Shown here piece by piece: positions 17,567 to 26,732 of a stretch of DNA of 64,000 nt (positions within the stretch are counted from its first letter, which is position 1; the number at the start of each line of letters is the position of its first letter). This stretch comes from Verrucomicrobiaceae bacterium. Its GTDB lineage: Bacteria; Verrucomicrobiota; Verrucomicrobiia; Chthoniobacterales; JAATET01. The translations under genes were made by a program, and so were the position numbers. The notes beneath the pieces are model-generated. The model saw only the letters and a list, made by a program, of their open reading frames with translations. It had not been told where the DNA came from and did not search any database. The stretch lies in the NCBI GenBank assembly GCA_027488755.1, contig JAIYAZ010000075.1, forward strand, positions 1 through 64,000, in the 5' to 3' direction.

Positions 17567-18319
17567 TTAATCGGCTTCGTCCGAGCGTCCATCCACAAAA
17601 TCCCGGATCACCGGATCGCGGCTCTGCTTCAATTCCTCCACCGTCCCGTAAAAATACACCCGCCCCGCGTTCAGCAACGCCACGCGATCCGCCACGTGAT
17701 AGCAGCTCACCATGTCGTGCGTGACCACGATCGAGGTCACGTGCAACTGCCGCTGCATGCGGCGGATCAGCCGGTTGATGCTGTCCGAGACAATCGGATC
17801 CAGCCCCGCGGTCGGCTCGTCGTAAAGGATCACCTCCGGCGGCGAAACGATCGCCCGCGCCAGGGCCACGCGCTTGCGCATGCCCCCGCTCAGGTTCACC
17901 GGCATCTTGTGCTCGTGGCCCGTCATGTTCACCAGCGCGAGCGTTTCGTTCACCTTCCGCGCCACGACGGCTCCATCGCGCTCGCCCCGTTCCCGCAGCG
18001 GGAAGGCGACATTCTCGGCGACCGTCATGGAGTCAAACAGCGCGCCGTCCTGAAACACCATGCCCACCTTGCGCCGCACCGCCTCGAGCTGCCGCTCCGA
18101 GTATCCGGTGATGTCCTCCCCCTCGACCAGGATCCGGCCCGAGATCGGTTTCATCAATCCGATCAAATGCCGCAGAAACACGCTCTTGCCCCCGCCGCTG
18201 CGCCCGAGCAGCACCAGCGTCTCGCCGCGCATCACCGGCAGCGAAAAGCCGCGCAGAATCTCCTGCCCCCCGATGCGCTGCACGAGGTCACGCACGTCGA
18301 TCATGGGTTCCGCCGCCAT
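17567..18319 (-). CDS. mlaF: Mla-type ABC transporter ATPase
   Basis: 250 residues from ATG 18319; ATG 18304 is an alternative. Walker A is GRSGGGKS (39-46), the signature LSGGMRKR, and Walker B VILYDEPTAGLDP with a following VVTHDM switch. It pairs with the permease directly upstream (two bases apart) and with MlaD downstream. The complex moves phospholipid between the inner and outer membranes, retrograde in E. coli; direction here cannot be read from sequence. Confidence 0.93.
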   Translation of the reverse strand: MAAEPMIDVRDLVQRIGGQEILRGFSLPVMRGETLVLLGRSGGGKSVFLRHLIGLMKPISGRILVEGEDITGYSERQLEAVRRKVGMVFQDGALFDSMTVAENVAFPLRERGERDGAVVARKVNETLALVNMTGHEHKMPVNLSGGMRKRVALARAIVSPPEVILYDEPTAGLDPIVSDSINRLIRRMQRQLHVTSIVVTHDMVSCYHVADRVALLNAGRVYFYGTVEELKQSRDPVIRDFVDGRSDEAD

Positions 18320-18321
18320 GC

Positions 18322-19110
18322 CTACACCCCCGCGGGGAAGAAAATGTTCAGGAACATGGTGAGGAAGAAATTCGAGATGAGCACCGCCAGCGAGCAGATC
18401 ACGACGGCCTCCGTGGTCGCGCGGCCCACGCCCACCGCCCCGTCGCGCGCGTGCAGCCCCTCGCGGCAACTGATGAGGACGATGATCACGGCAAAGATAA
18501 AGCCCTTGATCACCCCCATGAAAATATCCTCCGCCTCCGTGAACTTATACATGTTCATCAGGAAATAGGACGAGCCAACCCCCAGCACCTGCGTCGCCAC
18601 GAGGTAACTCGCCAGGATGCCGAAGAAAATGCACTCGCCCACCAGCAACGGCACCGACACGAGCATCGCCAGGGCGCGCGGCACGACCAGGTAATCCACC
18701 GGATGAACCGCCAGAGCCCGCAGCGCGTCAATCTGCTGCGTGACCTTCATCGTCCCGAGCTCCGCGCTCATCGCCGCCCCCACGCGCCCCGCCACCATCA
18801 GGCCGGTCAGCACCGGCCCGAGCTCCCGGCACATTGCCACGGAGATCACCGGACCCACGGCGGACTCCATGTTCAACCGCGCGAACTGAAAAAACGTCTG
18901 CGCCGTAAACACCGCCCCCGTGAACATCCCGGTCACAATCACCACCATCTGCGAACCAAAGCCAATGTGGCTGATCTGCTGGAGCGTGAGCCCCAGGCGC
19001 ACCCGCCCGGCGAACACCGACCGCACCGTCTCGGACGCAAGCTCACCCAACTGCCCCAGATACGTGCAAAAGGCCTGAAACGCAGCCCCGAGTGCGAGCA
19101 GCAGATTCAT
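18322..19110 (-). CDS. mlaE: Mla-type ABC transporter permease
   Basis: 262 residues, about five or six hydrophobic segments, no signal peptide. The family-typical stretches are GFGSQMVVIVTGMFTGAVF, FARLNMESAVGPVISVAMCRELGPVLTGLMVAGRVGAAMSAELGTMKVTQQIDAL. It forms the membrane channel of the Mla transporter. It sits 40 bases after a small gene and two bases before mlaF, clearly one operon. Confidence 0.94.
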   Translation of the reverse strand: MNLLLALGAAFQAFCTYLGQLGELASETVRSVFAGRVRLGLTLQQISHIGFGSQMVVIVTGMFTGAVFTAQTFFQFARLNMESAVGPVISVAMCRELGPVLTGLMVAGRVGAAMSAELGTMKVTQQIDALRALAVHPVDYLVVPRALAMLVSVPLLVGECIFFGILASYLVATQVLGVGSSYFLMNMYKFTEAEDIFMGVIKGFIFAVIIVLISCREGLHARDGAVGVGRATTEAVVICSLAVLISNFFLTMFLNIFFPAGV

Positions 19111-19150
19111 GGGCGCAGGTTCAGATCACTCGCCGGCCGCCGCGGTCTGG

Positions 19151-19417
19151 TCACGCGGAGAGACGCTGGGTCTTTTTCTTGTCGGCGTTCACCTCCGGCG
19201 GCAACGCGCCGACGAAGCGGGCCAGCAGCCCCGCGCGCACAAAGGCCGACTTCAGCTCCGTGAGCGTCGGCGCCTCCCGGTCGAACTCCATGTAAACAAT
19301 GTCGTGGTTCGTATCGACCTTGTAGCGGATGCCCGGCAGGGCATCGAGCTCCAGGCCCAGAGCCATGATTTTCTCCGGGCTCCGGACCCCCGCGGCATAG
19401 ACTTCGACCTCGACCAT
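19151..19417 (-). CDS. Small HMA-like-fold protein upstream of mlaE
   Basis: 88 residues from ATG 19417. The strand/helix order and segments such as DALPGIRYKVDTNHDIVYMEF and LTELKSAFVRAGLLARFVG resemble a heavy-metal-associated (HMA) domain, but the CxxC metal site is absent. No signal peptide; probably cytoplasmic. It lies 40 bases upstream of mlaE and is likely the first gene of the mla operon. Function unknown. Confidence 0.6.
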   Translation of the reverse strand: MVEVEVYAAGVRSPEKIMALGLELDALPGIRYKVDTNHDIVYMEFDREAPTLTELKSAFVRAGLLARFVGALPPEVNADKKKTQRLSA

Positions 19418-19494
19418 GCCGCCATCTTTCGCCCGCCGCCCGGACAAGGGCAAGGCGCATTTTCGCGCCCCGCCCCCACCCCGCCGGCCCGGCC

Positions 19495-20187
19495 TCAGGC
19501 CAGGTCAAAAACCAGCGCCTCCAGCCCCCCGGCGGTGCCGAATTCCACCGCCGCCTCGCCGGAAATCCCCGCCGCGTCGCCCGCGACAAGCGCCTGGCCG
19601 TTCACCCGCCCCTCGCCGGCAAACACCTGCACCCACGCGTGGCGCCCGGCCGCAATCGGCACCGTGAGCGTCCCGCCCGGCTCGAGCCGCAGCACGGAGA
19701 CCCGCATGTCCGCGCGGATGCTCATCGAACCCTCCTGGCCGTCGGGACTCGCCACCAGCGTCAGCGGCGCCGCGGAGCCCACCGGCCCCCACTCCGCATA
19801 CCGCGGCTCCGCCCCGCGCTCATTCGGCACAATCCAGATTTGCAGCAGGTGCACCGGGTCGGTTTTCGAGGGGTTCATCTCGCTGTGCTGCACGCCCGAA
19901 CCCGCGCTCATGTATTGAAGTTGCCCGGGCTCGATCACGCGCCCGTTGCCCATGCTGTCTCGGTGCGCGAGCCGGCCCGAAATCACGTAGGTCAGAATCT
20001 CCATGTCGCGGTGCGGATGCGGCGGGAAGCCGTGCCCGGCGGCCACGCGGTCCTCGTTGATCACGCGCAAAGAGCGAAAATGCATGTGCGCGGGATCGTA
20101 ATACTCGGCGAAGGAAAACGAATGCTTCGCCTGCAGCCAGCCATGGTCCGCCTGGCCGCGGTCCTCGGATTTTCGAATGGTGATCAT
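19495..20187 (-). CDS. Pirin family protein
   Basis: 230 residues from ATG 20187 (ATG 20199 adds four residues). A two-cupin pirin. The N-terminal cupin carries the metal ligands in PHPHRDMEILTYV and GVQHSEMN; the C-terminal cupin has the usual LEPGGTLTVPIAAGRHAWVQVF. Bacterial pirins can oxidise quercetin or act as redox-linked regulators; which applies here cannot be read. It follows the wrbA group on the same strand after a strong terminator, so it probably has its own promoter. Confidence 0.92.
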   Translation of the reverse strand: MITIRKSEDRGQADHGWLQAKHSFSFAEYYDPAHMHFRSLRVINEDRVAAGHGFPPHPHRDMEILTYVISGRLAHRDSMGNGRVIEPGQLQYMSAGSGVQHSEMNPSKTDPVHLLQIWIVPNERGAEPRYAEWGPVGSAAPLTLVASPDGQEGSMSIRADMRVSVLRLEPGGTLTVPIAAGRHAWVQVFAGEGRVNGQALVAGDAAGISGEAAVEFGTAGGLEALVFDLA

Positions 20188-20269
20188 GGGTCCCAGCATG
20201 CGCCGAATTCCGCGCCGCACCATTGCTTTGTTGGCATCGGCCCATGCCCGCCGGGCATCACCCAACGCC

Positions 20270-20304
20270 AAAAAAAACGCCGCCCCGGTTTTCGCGGGGC
20301 GGCG
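20270..20304 (-). terminator. Rho-independent terminator after yceI
   Basis: On the minus strand: stem CGCCGCCCC / GGGGCGGCG (9 bp, perfect), 9-base loop, then eight T residues. It lies about 30 bases past the yceI stop and ends the wrbA operon before pirin. Confidence 0.9.
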
Positions 20305-20332
20305 CGGCGGAAAAAATCCCGGCCTTCGCGCG

Positions 20333-20941
20333 CTACGACTTCGGCGCGGCCCCGGCGAGCGCGAGCGTGATCTTCACGTCCTCGGCCACCTTGTCCTGCG
20401 CCTGCCCGGCCATGATGCCGTAGTCACTGCGCTTGATCGTGAATTCCGCGCGAATGACGAGCAGATCGCCCTCCACGCCCGGCTGGCGATCCTTCAACCG
20501 CCCGGGCAGATACGTGACCTTCACCGGCACGGTGATCTCCTTGCTCACGCCGCGCAGCGTAAAGGTGCCCGTGGCATCAGCCGTGGCCGTGGTGCCGTCC
20601 TGCTTCACGTTCGCCACGCTTTTCAGCTCGAAGGAAATCTCCGGAAACTGCTTCGCGTCGAGCCACTTTTCGCCGTGCATGTGCTCGTTCATCATCGCGT
20701 TCGGCGTCTGCGTGGAGGCCGTCGCAACGACGATCTTTCCCTTCGCGGAGGCGAGGTCCGCGGGATCAACCGTGACCGTGCCCGCGACCCCGTTGGCCGT
20801 GCCCGCGATGGATTCCAGCGGCGCGTCGAGGTGGAACTGGGCGTTGTTCACGCCCTTGGCATCCTTGAAGTCAAACGTGGCGGCAAACGCCGGCGCAACA
20901 AGGCCCAGGGCAATGGCGGTGAGGAGGTGGGTGGTTTTCAT
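20333..20941 (-). CDS. yceI: YceI-family periplasmic lipid-binding protein
   Basis: 202 residues from ATG 20941, with a signal peptide (cleavage near AFA/A). The mature beta barrel carries YceI landmarks: FPEISFELKSV, GTFTLRGVSKEITVPV and RSDYGIMAG. These lipocalin-like proteins bind polyisoprenoids or ubiquinone-type lipids. It is the last gene of the wrbA operon, overlapping the preceding gene as ATGA. The pairing with a quinone reductase suggests a redox or quinone role. Confidence 0.93.
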   Translation of the reverse strand: MKTTHLLTAIALGLVAPAFAATFDFKDAKGVNNAQFHLDAPLESIAGTANGVAGTVTVDPADLASAKGKIVVATASTQTPNAMMNEHMHGEKWLDAKQFPEISFELKSVANVKQDGTTATADATGTFTLRGVSKEITVPVKVTYLPGRLKDRQPGVEGDLLVIRAEFTIKRSDYGIMAGQAQDKVAEDVKITLALAGAAPKS

Positions 20942-21201
20942 GAGGTTGGGTTTTTGGGAGTGATTCGAACAAAAAGGGTGGCGGCAAAAATGACGACCGC
21001 GCCGCCCACGCCCAGCGCGAGAAACTCGACGCCCGGCACGAAGGCTTTGCGATACTCGACAAACTCGATCCCGGTCACCGGGTCCGTCCGCTTCTCGGGC
21101 ACCTGGTTTTTGGTCCAGCCCAGTGTGCCGCCCAGGCCGGCCCAAAGGCCGACCGTCGCGAGAAACAAAACCAGCGCCGCGGCGCGAATGACCGCTCTCA
21201 T
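20938..21201 (-). CDS. Small two-pass membrane protein
   Basis: 87 residues from ATG 21201. Two hydrophobic helices (about 6-24 and 57-79) flank a polar loop with GGTLGWTKNQVPEKRTDP. No family recognised. Four bases follow the wrbA stop and the 3' end overlaps yceI as ATGA, so it is certainly part of that operon. Confidence 0.75.
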   Translation of the reverse strand: MRAVIRAAALVLFLATVGLWAGLGGTLGWTKNQVPEKRTDPVTGIEFVEYRKAFVPGVEFLALGVGGAVVIFAATLFVRITPKNPTS

Positions 21202-21205
21202 GGGC

Positions 21206-21805
21206 TTAAGCGGCGAGCTTGGCCGCAATCGTGGCCACGTGCCGCCCCTGGAAGCGGGCCTGCGCGAGTTCCTGCGGCAGCGGACTGCGGCTGCCATCCG
21301 GGCCGGCAATCGTCGCCGCGCCGTAGGGCGAACCACCCTTCACCACGCTCAGATCGGTGAGTTCGGGGCAGGAATACGGCAGCCCCACCACCACCATGCC
21401 ATGGTGCAGCAACGTCGGGAGAAACGTGAGGATCGTCGACTCATTGCCCCCGCCCGTGCCCGTGCTGGTGAAGACGCTGCCGACCTTGCCGACCAGCGCA
21501 CCCTGCATCCACAGCTTGCCGGTCTGGTCGAGAAAGTTGCGCATCTGCGCCGCCATGTTGCCGAACCGCGTCGGCGTGCCGAAAACGATCGCGTCGTATT
21601 CGCCAAGCTCCTTCGGATCGGCGATCGGCGCGGCCTGATCCACCTTCGCCCCCACCGCGCGGGCCTTGTCCTCGGGAATGATGTCCGCCACCCGCTTCAC
21701 GACCACCTCGGCACCGGGCACCTCGGCCGCCCCCTCCGCCACGGACCGGGCGAGGGTTTCCACGTGACCATACATCGAGTAATAAACGACCAGAATTTTC
21801 GGCAT
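21206..21805 (-). CDS. wrbA: NAD(P)H:quinone oxidoreductase WrbA
   Basis: 199 residues from ATG 21805. A flavodoxin-like FMN enzyme that reduces quinones by two electrons and so limits oxidative stress. Family motifs: [12 protein letters not shown] (phosphate loop), [24 protein letters not shown], and [11 protein letters not shown]. The length matches WrbA exactly. First gene of the wrbA/small membrane/yceI operon, divergent from a lysR gene. Confidence 0.95.
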   Translation of the reverse strand: MPKILVVYYSMYGHVETLARSVAEGAAEVPGAEVVVKRVADIIPEDKARAVGAKVDQAAPIADPKELGEYDAIVFGTPTRFGNMAAQMRNFLDQTGKLWMQGALVGKVGSVFTSTGTGGGNESTILTFLPTLLHHGMVVVGLPYSCPELTDLSVVKGGSPYGAATIAGPDGSRSPLPQELAQARFQGRHVATIAAKLAA

Positions 21806-21889
21806 AACGATTTGGGGTATTTGGTTTGATCCGCGCCGAACATGCACGCGCTTCCTCCCGCGTTCCAATGCTTCTTTCCTTGGTCGGCG

Positions 21890-21904
21890 ATGCTTTTTAG
21901 GCAT
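21890..21904 (+). promoter_or_regulatory. Candidate LysR-type operator
   Basis: ATGCTTTTTAGGCAT is an interrupted dyad (ATGC / GCAT) containing the T-N11-A pattern typical of LysR-family sites. It lies 15 bases before the lysR start in the 113-base divergent region shared with wrbA, a position suited to autoregulation. Confidence 0.4.
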
Positions 21905-21918
21905 AGCCTCGCCGGGCC

Positions 21919-22800
21919 ATGGAATTGCGCCACCTTCGCTACTTCGTCGCGGTTGCGGAGGAGCTGAATTTCTCGCGCGCCGCCGAGCGGCTCCATGTCA
22001 CCCAGCCCGCGCTCAGCCGCCAGATTCGCGACCTGGAGGACGACCTCGGCTCCCCGCTCTTCCTGCGGGAAAAAGGCCGTATCTCCCTCACTCCCACCGG
22101 ACTCCGCTTTCTCGACGACGCCCGCGAGATTCTCGCGAAATCGGACCGCGCCGTGAAATGCGTGCGCCACCGCGAATCCCTCATCACCCTGCGCGTGGCC
22201 TACCTCCCCTCGGCCGGCGCGTCGGACCTTCCCGCGGTCATCCGCGCCTTCCGCCAGTCCCACCCCGGGACCGACGTCGCGCTTTCCGAACTGCCTCCGG
22301 CCTCCCAGTTCGCCGACCTCCAGGCCGGCCGCATCGACCTCGCCCTGCCCGGCAACGTCTACGCGCCCCTCCCCCCGGGAATGACCAACCGCGTCGTCGC
22401 CACGCACCGCCTCGCCGTCGCCGTGCCCGCCGGCGACCCCCGCTCCCGCCGCCGCAAGCTCCGCCTGCTCGACCTGCGCGACGCAGATTTTCTCTCCCTC
22501 GACGAAAGCAGCTACCCCGGCCGCGGCGCCATGCTGGAAACCCTTTGCCAGCAGGCCGGGTTCCCCCCGCGCATCGTCCAACGCGCGGACTCCCTCACCG
22601 CGCTGCTCACGCACGTCGGGGCCGGCGCCGGCCTCGCGCTCGTGCCCGACCACCTCGGCATCCTCCCGCGCTGCGGCTTCCGCCTCGTCCCGCTCGTTGA
22701 GCCCGAGGTCACCATCCCCAGCCACGCGGTCTGGAAAACGACGGCAACCAGCCCCGGACTCGAAGCCTTCGTCGACGCCCTCGCGGCGGATCGCTCCTAG
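21919..22800 (+). CDS. LysR-family transcriptional regulator
   Basis: 293 residues. N-terminal winged helix-turn-helix ([55 protein letters not shown]), a linker helix, then a periplasmic-binding-like effector domain ([21 protein letters not shown]). Divergent from wrbA, so wrbA is the probable target. Its TAG stop overlaps the smc stop in the four bases CTAG. Confidence 0.93.
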   Translation: MELRHLRYFVAVAEELNFSRAAERLHVTQPALSRQIRDLEDDLGSPLFLREKGRISLTPTGLRFLDDAREILAKSDRAVKCVRHRESLITLRVAYLPSAGASDLPAVIRAFRQSHPGTDVALSELPPASQFADLQAGRIDLALPGNVYAPLPPGMTNRVVATHRLAVAVPAGDPRSRRRKLRLLDLRDADFLSLDESSYPGRGAMLETLCQQAGFPPRIVQRADSLTALLTHVGAGAGLALVPDHLGILPRCGFRLVPLVEPEVTIPSHAVWKTTATSPGLEAFVDALAADRS

Positions 22801-25800
22801 CCCGGCAGCACCACGCCGGACTCCGCCGCCGCGGCCTCGCGCTCGGAGTGCAGATCGCCATGCTTGCCAAAGCTCTCGGCCACGCTGCGCGGCCGTTCCT
22901 CCGGCTCGATATCGGCGGCGAACTTCACGCCCACGATCTTGCTCACGCCGTGCTCCTCCATCGTCACGCCGAAGACGGTGTCCGCCCGGGCGATGGTGCG
23001 CTTGTTGTGCGTGATGACCACGAACTGGCTCTGCGCAACGAAGCGGTCGAGGATCTTGATGAAGCGGTTGATGTTCGACTCGTCCAGCGGGGCGTCCATT
23101 TCGTCGAGAACGCAGAACGGACTCGGCTTCACCATGTAGATCGAGAACAGCAGCGCGACCGCCGTCATCGTTTTCTCGCCGCCGGAAAGCAGCGTAATGC
23201 TCTGGAGCTGCTTGCCGGGCGGCTTGGCGATGATCTCGATGCCGCTCTCCAGCGGGTCGCTCTCGTCGGTGAGCAGCAGGTTCGCCTTTCCGCCGCCGAA
23301 GAGCTCGGTGAACATTTCCTGAAAGTTCACGCGGATCTTCTCGAACGTCTCCGCAAAGAGTTCCTTGGTCGTGCGGTTGATCTTCGAGATCACCTCCAGC
23401 AGTTCCGCCTTGGAGTTCACGAGGTCGGTGTTCTGCTGCTCGAGGAAGTTGTGGCGCTGCTCAAGCTCATCATACTCCTGGATCGCGTCGAGGTTGACCG
23501 GCCCCATGGAATCCAGCTTCCCGGTGAGCTCGGCGACGAGTTCCTCAATCGTGCCCCACGGAATCGTCTCGCGATTCTCCTCCTCGACCGGCGCGACGGC
23601 CTCCGCCTCCGGGGCGACCGGCGCATCGGCCGCCTCCTCCGCGTCACCGCGGGCCTTCTTCTCCCGGTCCCGCAGCGCAACAAGTAGCGAGTAGGTGTCG
23701 GGCTGGAACTCATCGAGCGCGAGCTGGTAACGCTGCGCCACGTGCTCGGCGATGTGCTCAAGGCGCATCTGGAGCTGCGTGCTGCGCACCTCGAAGCGGC
23801 CGCGGGACTCCTGCAACTCGGCGAGCGCGCGGCGGGCCGTGCGCAGGCTCTGCTCGAGCGTCTCGACGTTTTCCTGCGAGCCGGCGCGCTGGGCGATGAG
23901 CCCCGCGATTTCCTGCTCCCCGGTCTCGAGGAGAAGCTTCCAGTTTTCGATGCTGCCGCGGAATTCCTCGGCCTCCGCCTCGAGGCTGGCAATGCGGCCC
24001 TCGTATTCGGCGATGTCGCGCTCGCGCTGCACGAGCAGCTCGTTGAGTTCCTGCACGCGGGCGGTGAGCGGTCCGCGCTGCCGGGCGAGCGTCTCCTGCT
24101 GCTGACGCTCAGTCGCCACGCGCACGCGGAGTTCGTTGAGTTCGTCGGTGACGAGCCGCTCGCGGTCACGGGCCGTGTCAATGCGGGCCGCCACCTCGCC
24201 CTGACGCTGCCGCGCCTCCATCAGCGCGACCTCGAGTCCGCCGACGTTGCCCTCGAGTTCGGCGCTCTGGGCCGCCGCCTGGCCGACAATCTGCTCCAGG
24301 CCCGCGGCCTCGCGGGTGAAGTTCTCCAGCCGCGCCGCGGCCTCGGTGCGCTGGCGCGCCAGCATGCCGACCTCGCTCTGCGCCGTGGAATGGGCCACCT
24401 GCGCGGCCTGCACGCTCTCGCGGGCGGAACGCAGACGGTCCTGCGCGAGCTCAAGGGTCTCGGTCGCAGCGTTGCGACGCTCGCCAGCCTCGGCGACCAC
24501 GGCCTGACCCGCCGCCACGTCCCGCTCCAACGCAAGAATCTGGTTTTTCCGGGCCAGCGCGGACTGCGTGGAACCCTCGCCGTTCCGGCCGGCGTGAACG
24601 ATGCCCTCGGCGGAAATGAAGTCCCCGGCCATCGTGACAAATCCCAGCGCGCGATGCTGCGCCTTGAGCGCAAACGCGGTGTCGATGCGCTCGACGAGCA
24701 CCACCCGCGCAAGCAGCTGCCGGGCGAGTTCGCCGGCGGGATCCGTCACGCGCACCTGGTCAGCCACCCACCCCAGCGCGCCCTCGGGCAGCGGCTCAAA
24801 CCCCGCCCCGGCCGCGCCGGCAAACCAGTCGCGCGGCACCACCGCCGCGCGGCCGAGCTTCTGACCGCCCAGCGTGAGAGCGGCGGCCTCGGCGACGGCG
24901 GGGTCCTTGAACACAATCGCGGAGAGGTTCGCGCCCAGCGCGGCTTCCACCGCCGGGATGTAGGGGGCCTCGACCTGAATGAACGACGCCAGCGCGCCGT
25001 GGATGGCGGGGCGGAAGAAATCGGGATTGTCCAGACCGCGCAGCACGGCCTGAGCGCCTTCGCCGAAGCCCTCGCCGGCCTCGGCGAGCTGGCGGAGCAC
25101 GTCGAGGCGGGACTCCTGCTCGGCGAGCGCGCGGGTGGCCGCGGCGAGTTCCGCCTCGGTCTGCTGTCGGGCGCGCTGGGCCTCGTCGTGGGCGAACTGC
25201 GCCTCCTCGGCCTCGGCCTGCGCGGCGGTGAGCTCGGCGGCGGCGGCCTCGGCCCGGCTCTGGGCCTCGCTGGCGCGGCCCTCTGCGGCCGCGAGCGCTT
25301 CATGGGCGGCGGCCTCCTCGGCGCGGAGCACCTGCAGGCGGGCCTCGCCGGCCTCGCGCTTGTTCGCGGCGAGCGAGACGTCGCGGCGCAGATTGCTCAG
25401 GCGCGACTCGATCTGGGCGATCTCGGCGTTGAGCGCCTGGGCGGCGCGTTCCTCGGCGGCGCGGTCTTCGCGGCTGAGGCGCACGCGTTCGTTGGCCTCG
25501 GCAAGCTGCTGCTCGCCGGAGCGGAGGAGTTCGAGCATCTCGGCGATCATCGCGTCGGTGCGGGCGATCTGGTTTTCCTGCTCGCGGCGTTTTTCCTCGC
25601 AGGCGGCGATTTCGAGTCGGTTGCGCTCGATCATGGCGCGGGCTTCGTCGCAGCGCTCGGCGTTCGCGGCGATGCGGGTCTCCGCGGAGTAAATGCGGTT
25701 GCGCTGGGTCTGGATGCCGTCGCGGGTGGCGTTGACCTGTTCTTCGAGCTCGGCGAGCTGCGCGCGCAGGCCGGCCATTTCGGCCTCCTGCCCCTCGATC

Positions 25801-26582
25801 TCGGCCTCATGCGCGGAGCGGGCGTCCTCGAGGCCATCGAGGCGGGCGGTCACGTCGGTCAGTTCGGCGTGTAGGTTGCGGTGGTTGCGGTGGGAAAGGT
25901 GGAGATCGAAGGTGCGCAGATCCTCCATGAGCGCCTGGTAGCGGCGGGCCTTCGCGGCCTGGCGCTGGAGCGAGCCGATCTGGCGCTTGACCTCTTTGAT
26001 GATGTCGCCGACGCGGACGAGGTTCGCCTCGGTGTATTCGAGTTTCCGCAGGGCCTCCTTTTTCTGCGCCTTGTATTTGGTAATGCCGGCGGCCTCCTCG
26101 AAGATGGCGCGACGATCCTCCGGGCGGCTGGAGAGAATGTCGGCGATCTTGCCCTGCTCCATGATGGAGTAGGCCGAGCGGCCGATGCCGGTGTCCATGA
26201 AGAGCTGGTGGATGTCCTTGAGCCGGCAGGGCGCTTTGTTCAGCAGATACTCGCTCTTGCCGTCGCGGAAGACGCGGCGCGTGATGCGCACCTCGTTCCA
26301 CTCGACGCCGAGTTCCTTCTCGCAGTCGGAGAAGGTCAGCGAGACCTCGGCCATGCCGAGCGCGGCGCGGCTGTCCGTGCCGCTGAAAATCACGTCCGCC
26401 ATCTCGCCGCCGCGCAGGGCCTTCGCGGACTGCTCGCCGAGCACCCAGCGCAGGGCGTCGAGGACGTTCGACTTGCCGCAGCCGTTGGGTCCCACGACGG
26501 CGGTGACGCCCTCGTTGAAGTGCAACGTCGTCTTCGGGGCAAAAGACTTGAACCCGATCATTTCCAGCGATTGAAGATACAT
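22797..26582 (-). CDS. smc: Chromosome segregation ATPase SMC
   Basis: 1261 residues. N-terminal Walker A GPNGCGKSN (31-39), a long Ala/Glu-rich coiled coil, a hinge domain around residues 500-680 (NPDFFRPAIHGALASF ... GLVERIDTAFAL-type region), the returning coil, then the C-terminal signature LLSGGEKTMTAVALLFSI and Walker B FCVLDEMDAPLDES. It organises and helps segregate the chromosome with ScpA and ScpB, which are not here. A short polar tail after the ATPase head (about 45 residues) is slightly longer than usual. GAGG serves as ribosome binding site before the ATG. Confidence 0.97.
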   Translation of the reverse strand: MYLQSLEMIGFKSFAPKTTLHFNEGVTAVVGPNGCGKSNVLDALRWVLGEQSAKALRGGEMADVIFSGTDSRAALGMAEVSLTFSDCEKELGVEWNEVRITRRVFRDGKSEYLLNKAPCRLKDIHQLFMDTGIGRSAYSIMEQGKIADILSSRPEDRRAIFEEAAGITKYKAQKKEALRKLEYTEANLVRVGDIIKEVKRQIGSLQRQAAKARRYQALMEDLRTFDLHLSHRNHRNLHAELTDVTARLDGLEDARSAHEAEIEGQEAEMAGLRAQLAELEEQVNATRDGIQTQRNRIYSAETRIAANAERCDEARAMIERNRLEIAACEEKRREQENQIARTDAMIAEMLELLRSGEQQLAEANERVRLSREDRAAEERAAQALNAEIAQIESRLSNLRRDVSLAANKREAGEARLQVLRAEEAAAHEALAAAEGRASEAQSRAEAAAAELTAAQAEAEEAQFAHDEAQRARQQTEAELAAATRALAEQESRLDVLRQLAEAGEGFGEGAQAVLRGLDNPDFFRPAIHGALASFIQVEAPYIPAVEAALGANLSAIVFKDPAVAEAAALTLGGQKLGRAAVVPRDWFAGAAGAGFEPLPEGALGWVADQVRVTDPAGELARQLLARVVLVERIDTAFALKAQHRALGFVTMAGDFISAEGIVHAGRNGEGSTQSALARKNQILALERDVAAGQAVVAEAGERRNAATETLELAQDRLRSARESVQAAQVAHSTAQSEVGMLARQRTEAAARLENFTREAAGLEQIVGQAAAQSAELEGNVGGLEVALMEARQRQGEVAARIDTARDRERLVTDELNELRVRVATERQQQETLARQRGPLTARVQELNELLVQRERDIAEYEGRIASLEAEAEEFRGSIENWKLLLETGEQEIAGLIAQRAGSQENVETLEQSLRTARRALAELQESRGRFEVRSTQLQMRLEHIAEHVAQRYQLALDEFQPDTYSLLVALRDREKKARGDAEEAADAPVAPEAEAVAPVEEENRETIPWGTIEELVAELTGKLDSMGPVNLDAIQEYDELEQRHNFLEQQNTDLVNSKAELLEVISKINRTTKELFAETFEKIRVNFQEMFTELFGGGKANLLLTDESDPLESGIEIIAKPPGKQLQSITLLSGGEKTMTAVALLFSIYMVKPSPFCVLDEMDAPLDESNINRFIKILDRFVAQSQFVVITHNKRTIARADTVFGVTMEEHGVSKIVGVKFAADIEPEERPRSVAESFGKHGDLHSEREAAAAESGVVLPG

Positions 26583-26644
26583 GGTGCGACCTCTAAATTT
26601 CCGTCGAGGCTAGGGCCGGAACTTGCGGGGGATCAACCCCAAAA

Positions 26645-26692
26645 ACACAATCGGCGGTAATTTTAGTGGGGTGATACCACAATATATTGTGG
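26645..26692. promoter_or_regulatory. NrdR-like palindrome pair
   Basis: A perfect 16-base palindrome, CCACAATATATTGTGG (26677-26692), matches the interior of the NrdR consensus (acaCwAtATaTwGtgt) at 14 of 16 positions; only the outermost bases differ. Thirty-two bases upstream, from 26645, a weaker copy starts ACACAAT and keeps only part of the right half. That spacing is the usual one for NrdR box pairs. The region is the smc/M20 divergent promoter; no nrd gene is near. Confidence 0.5.
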
Positions 26693-26732
26693 ATTGCCCC
26701 CACGGACGACTCCCCGTAAGGTGTCAGCCGCA

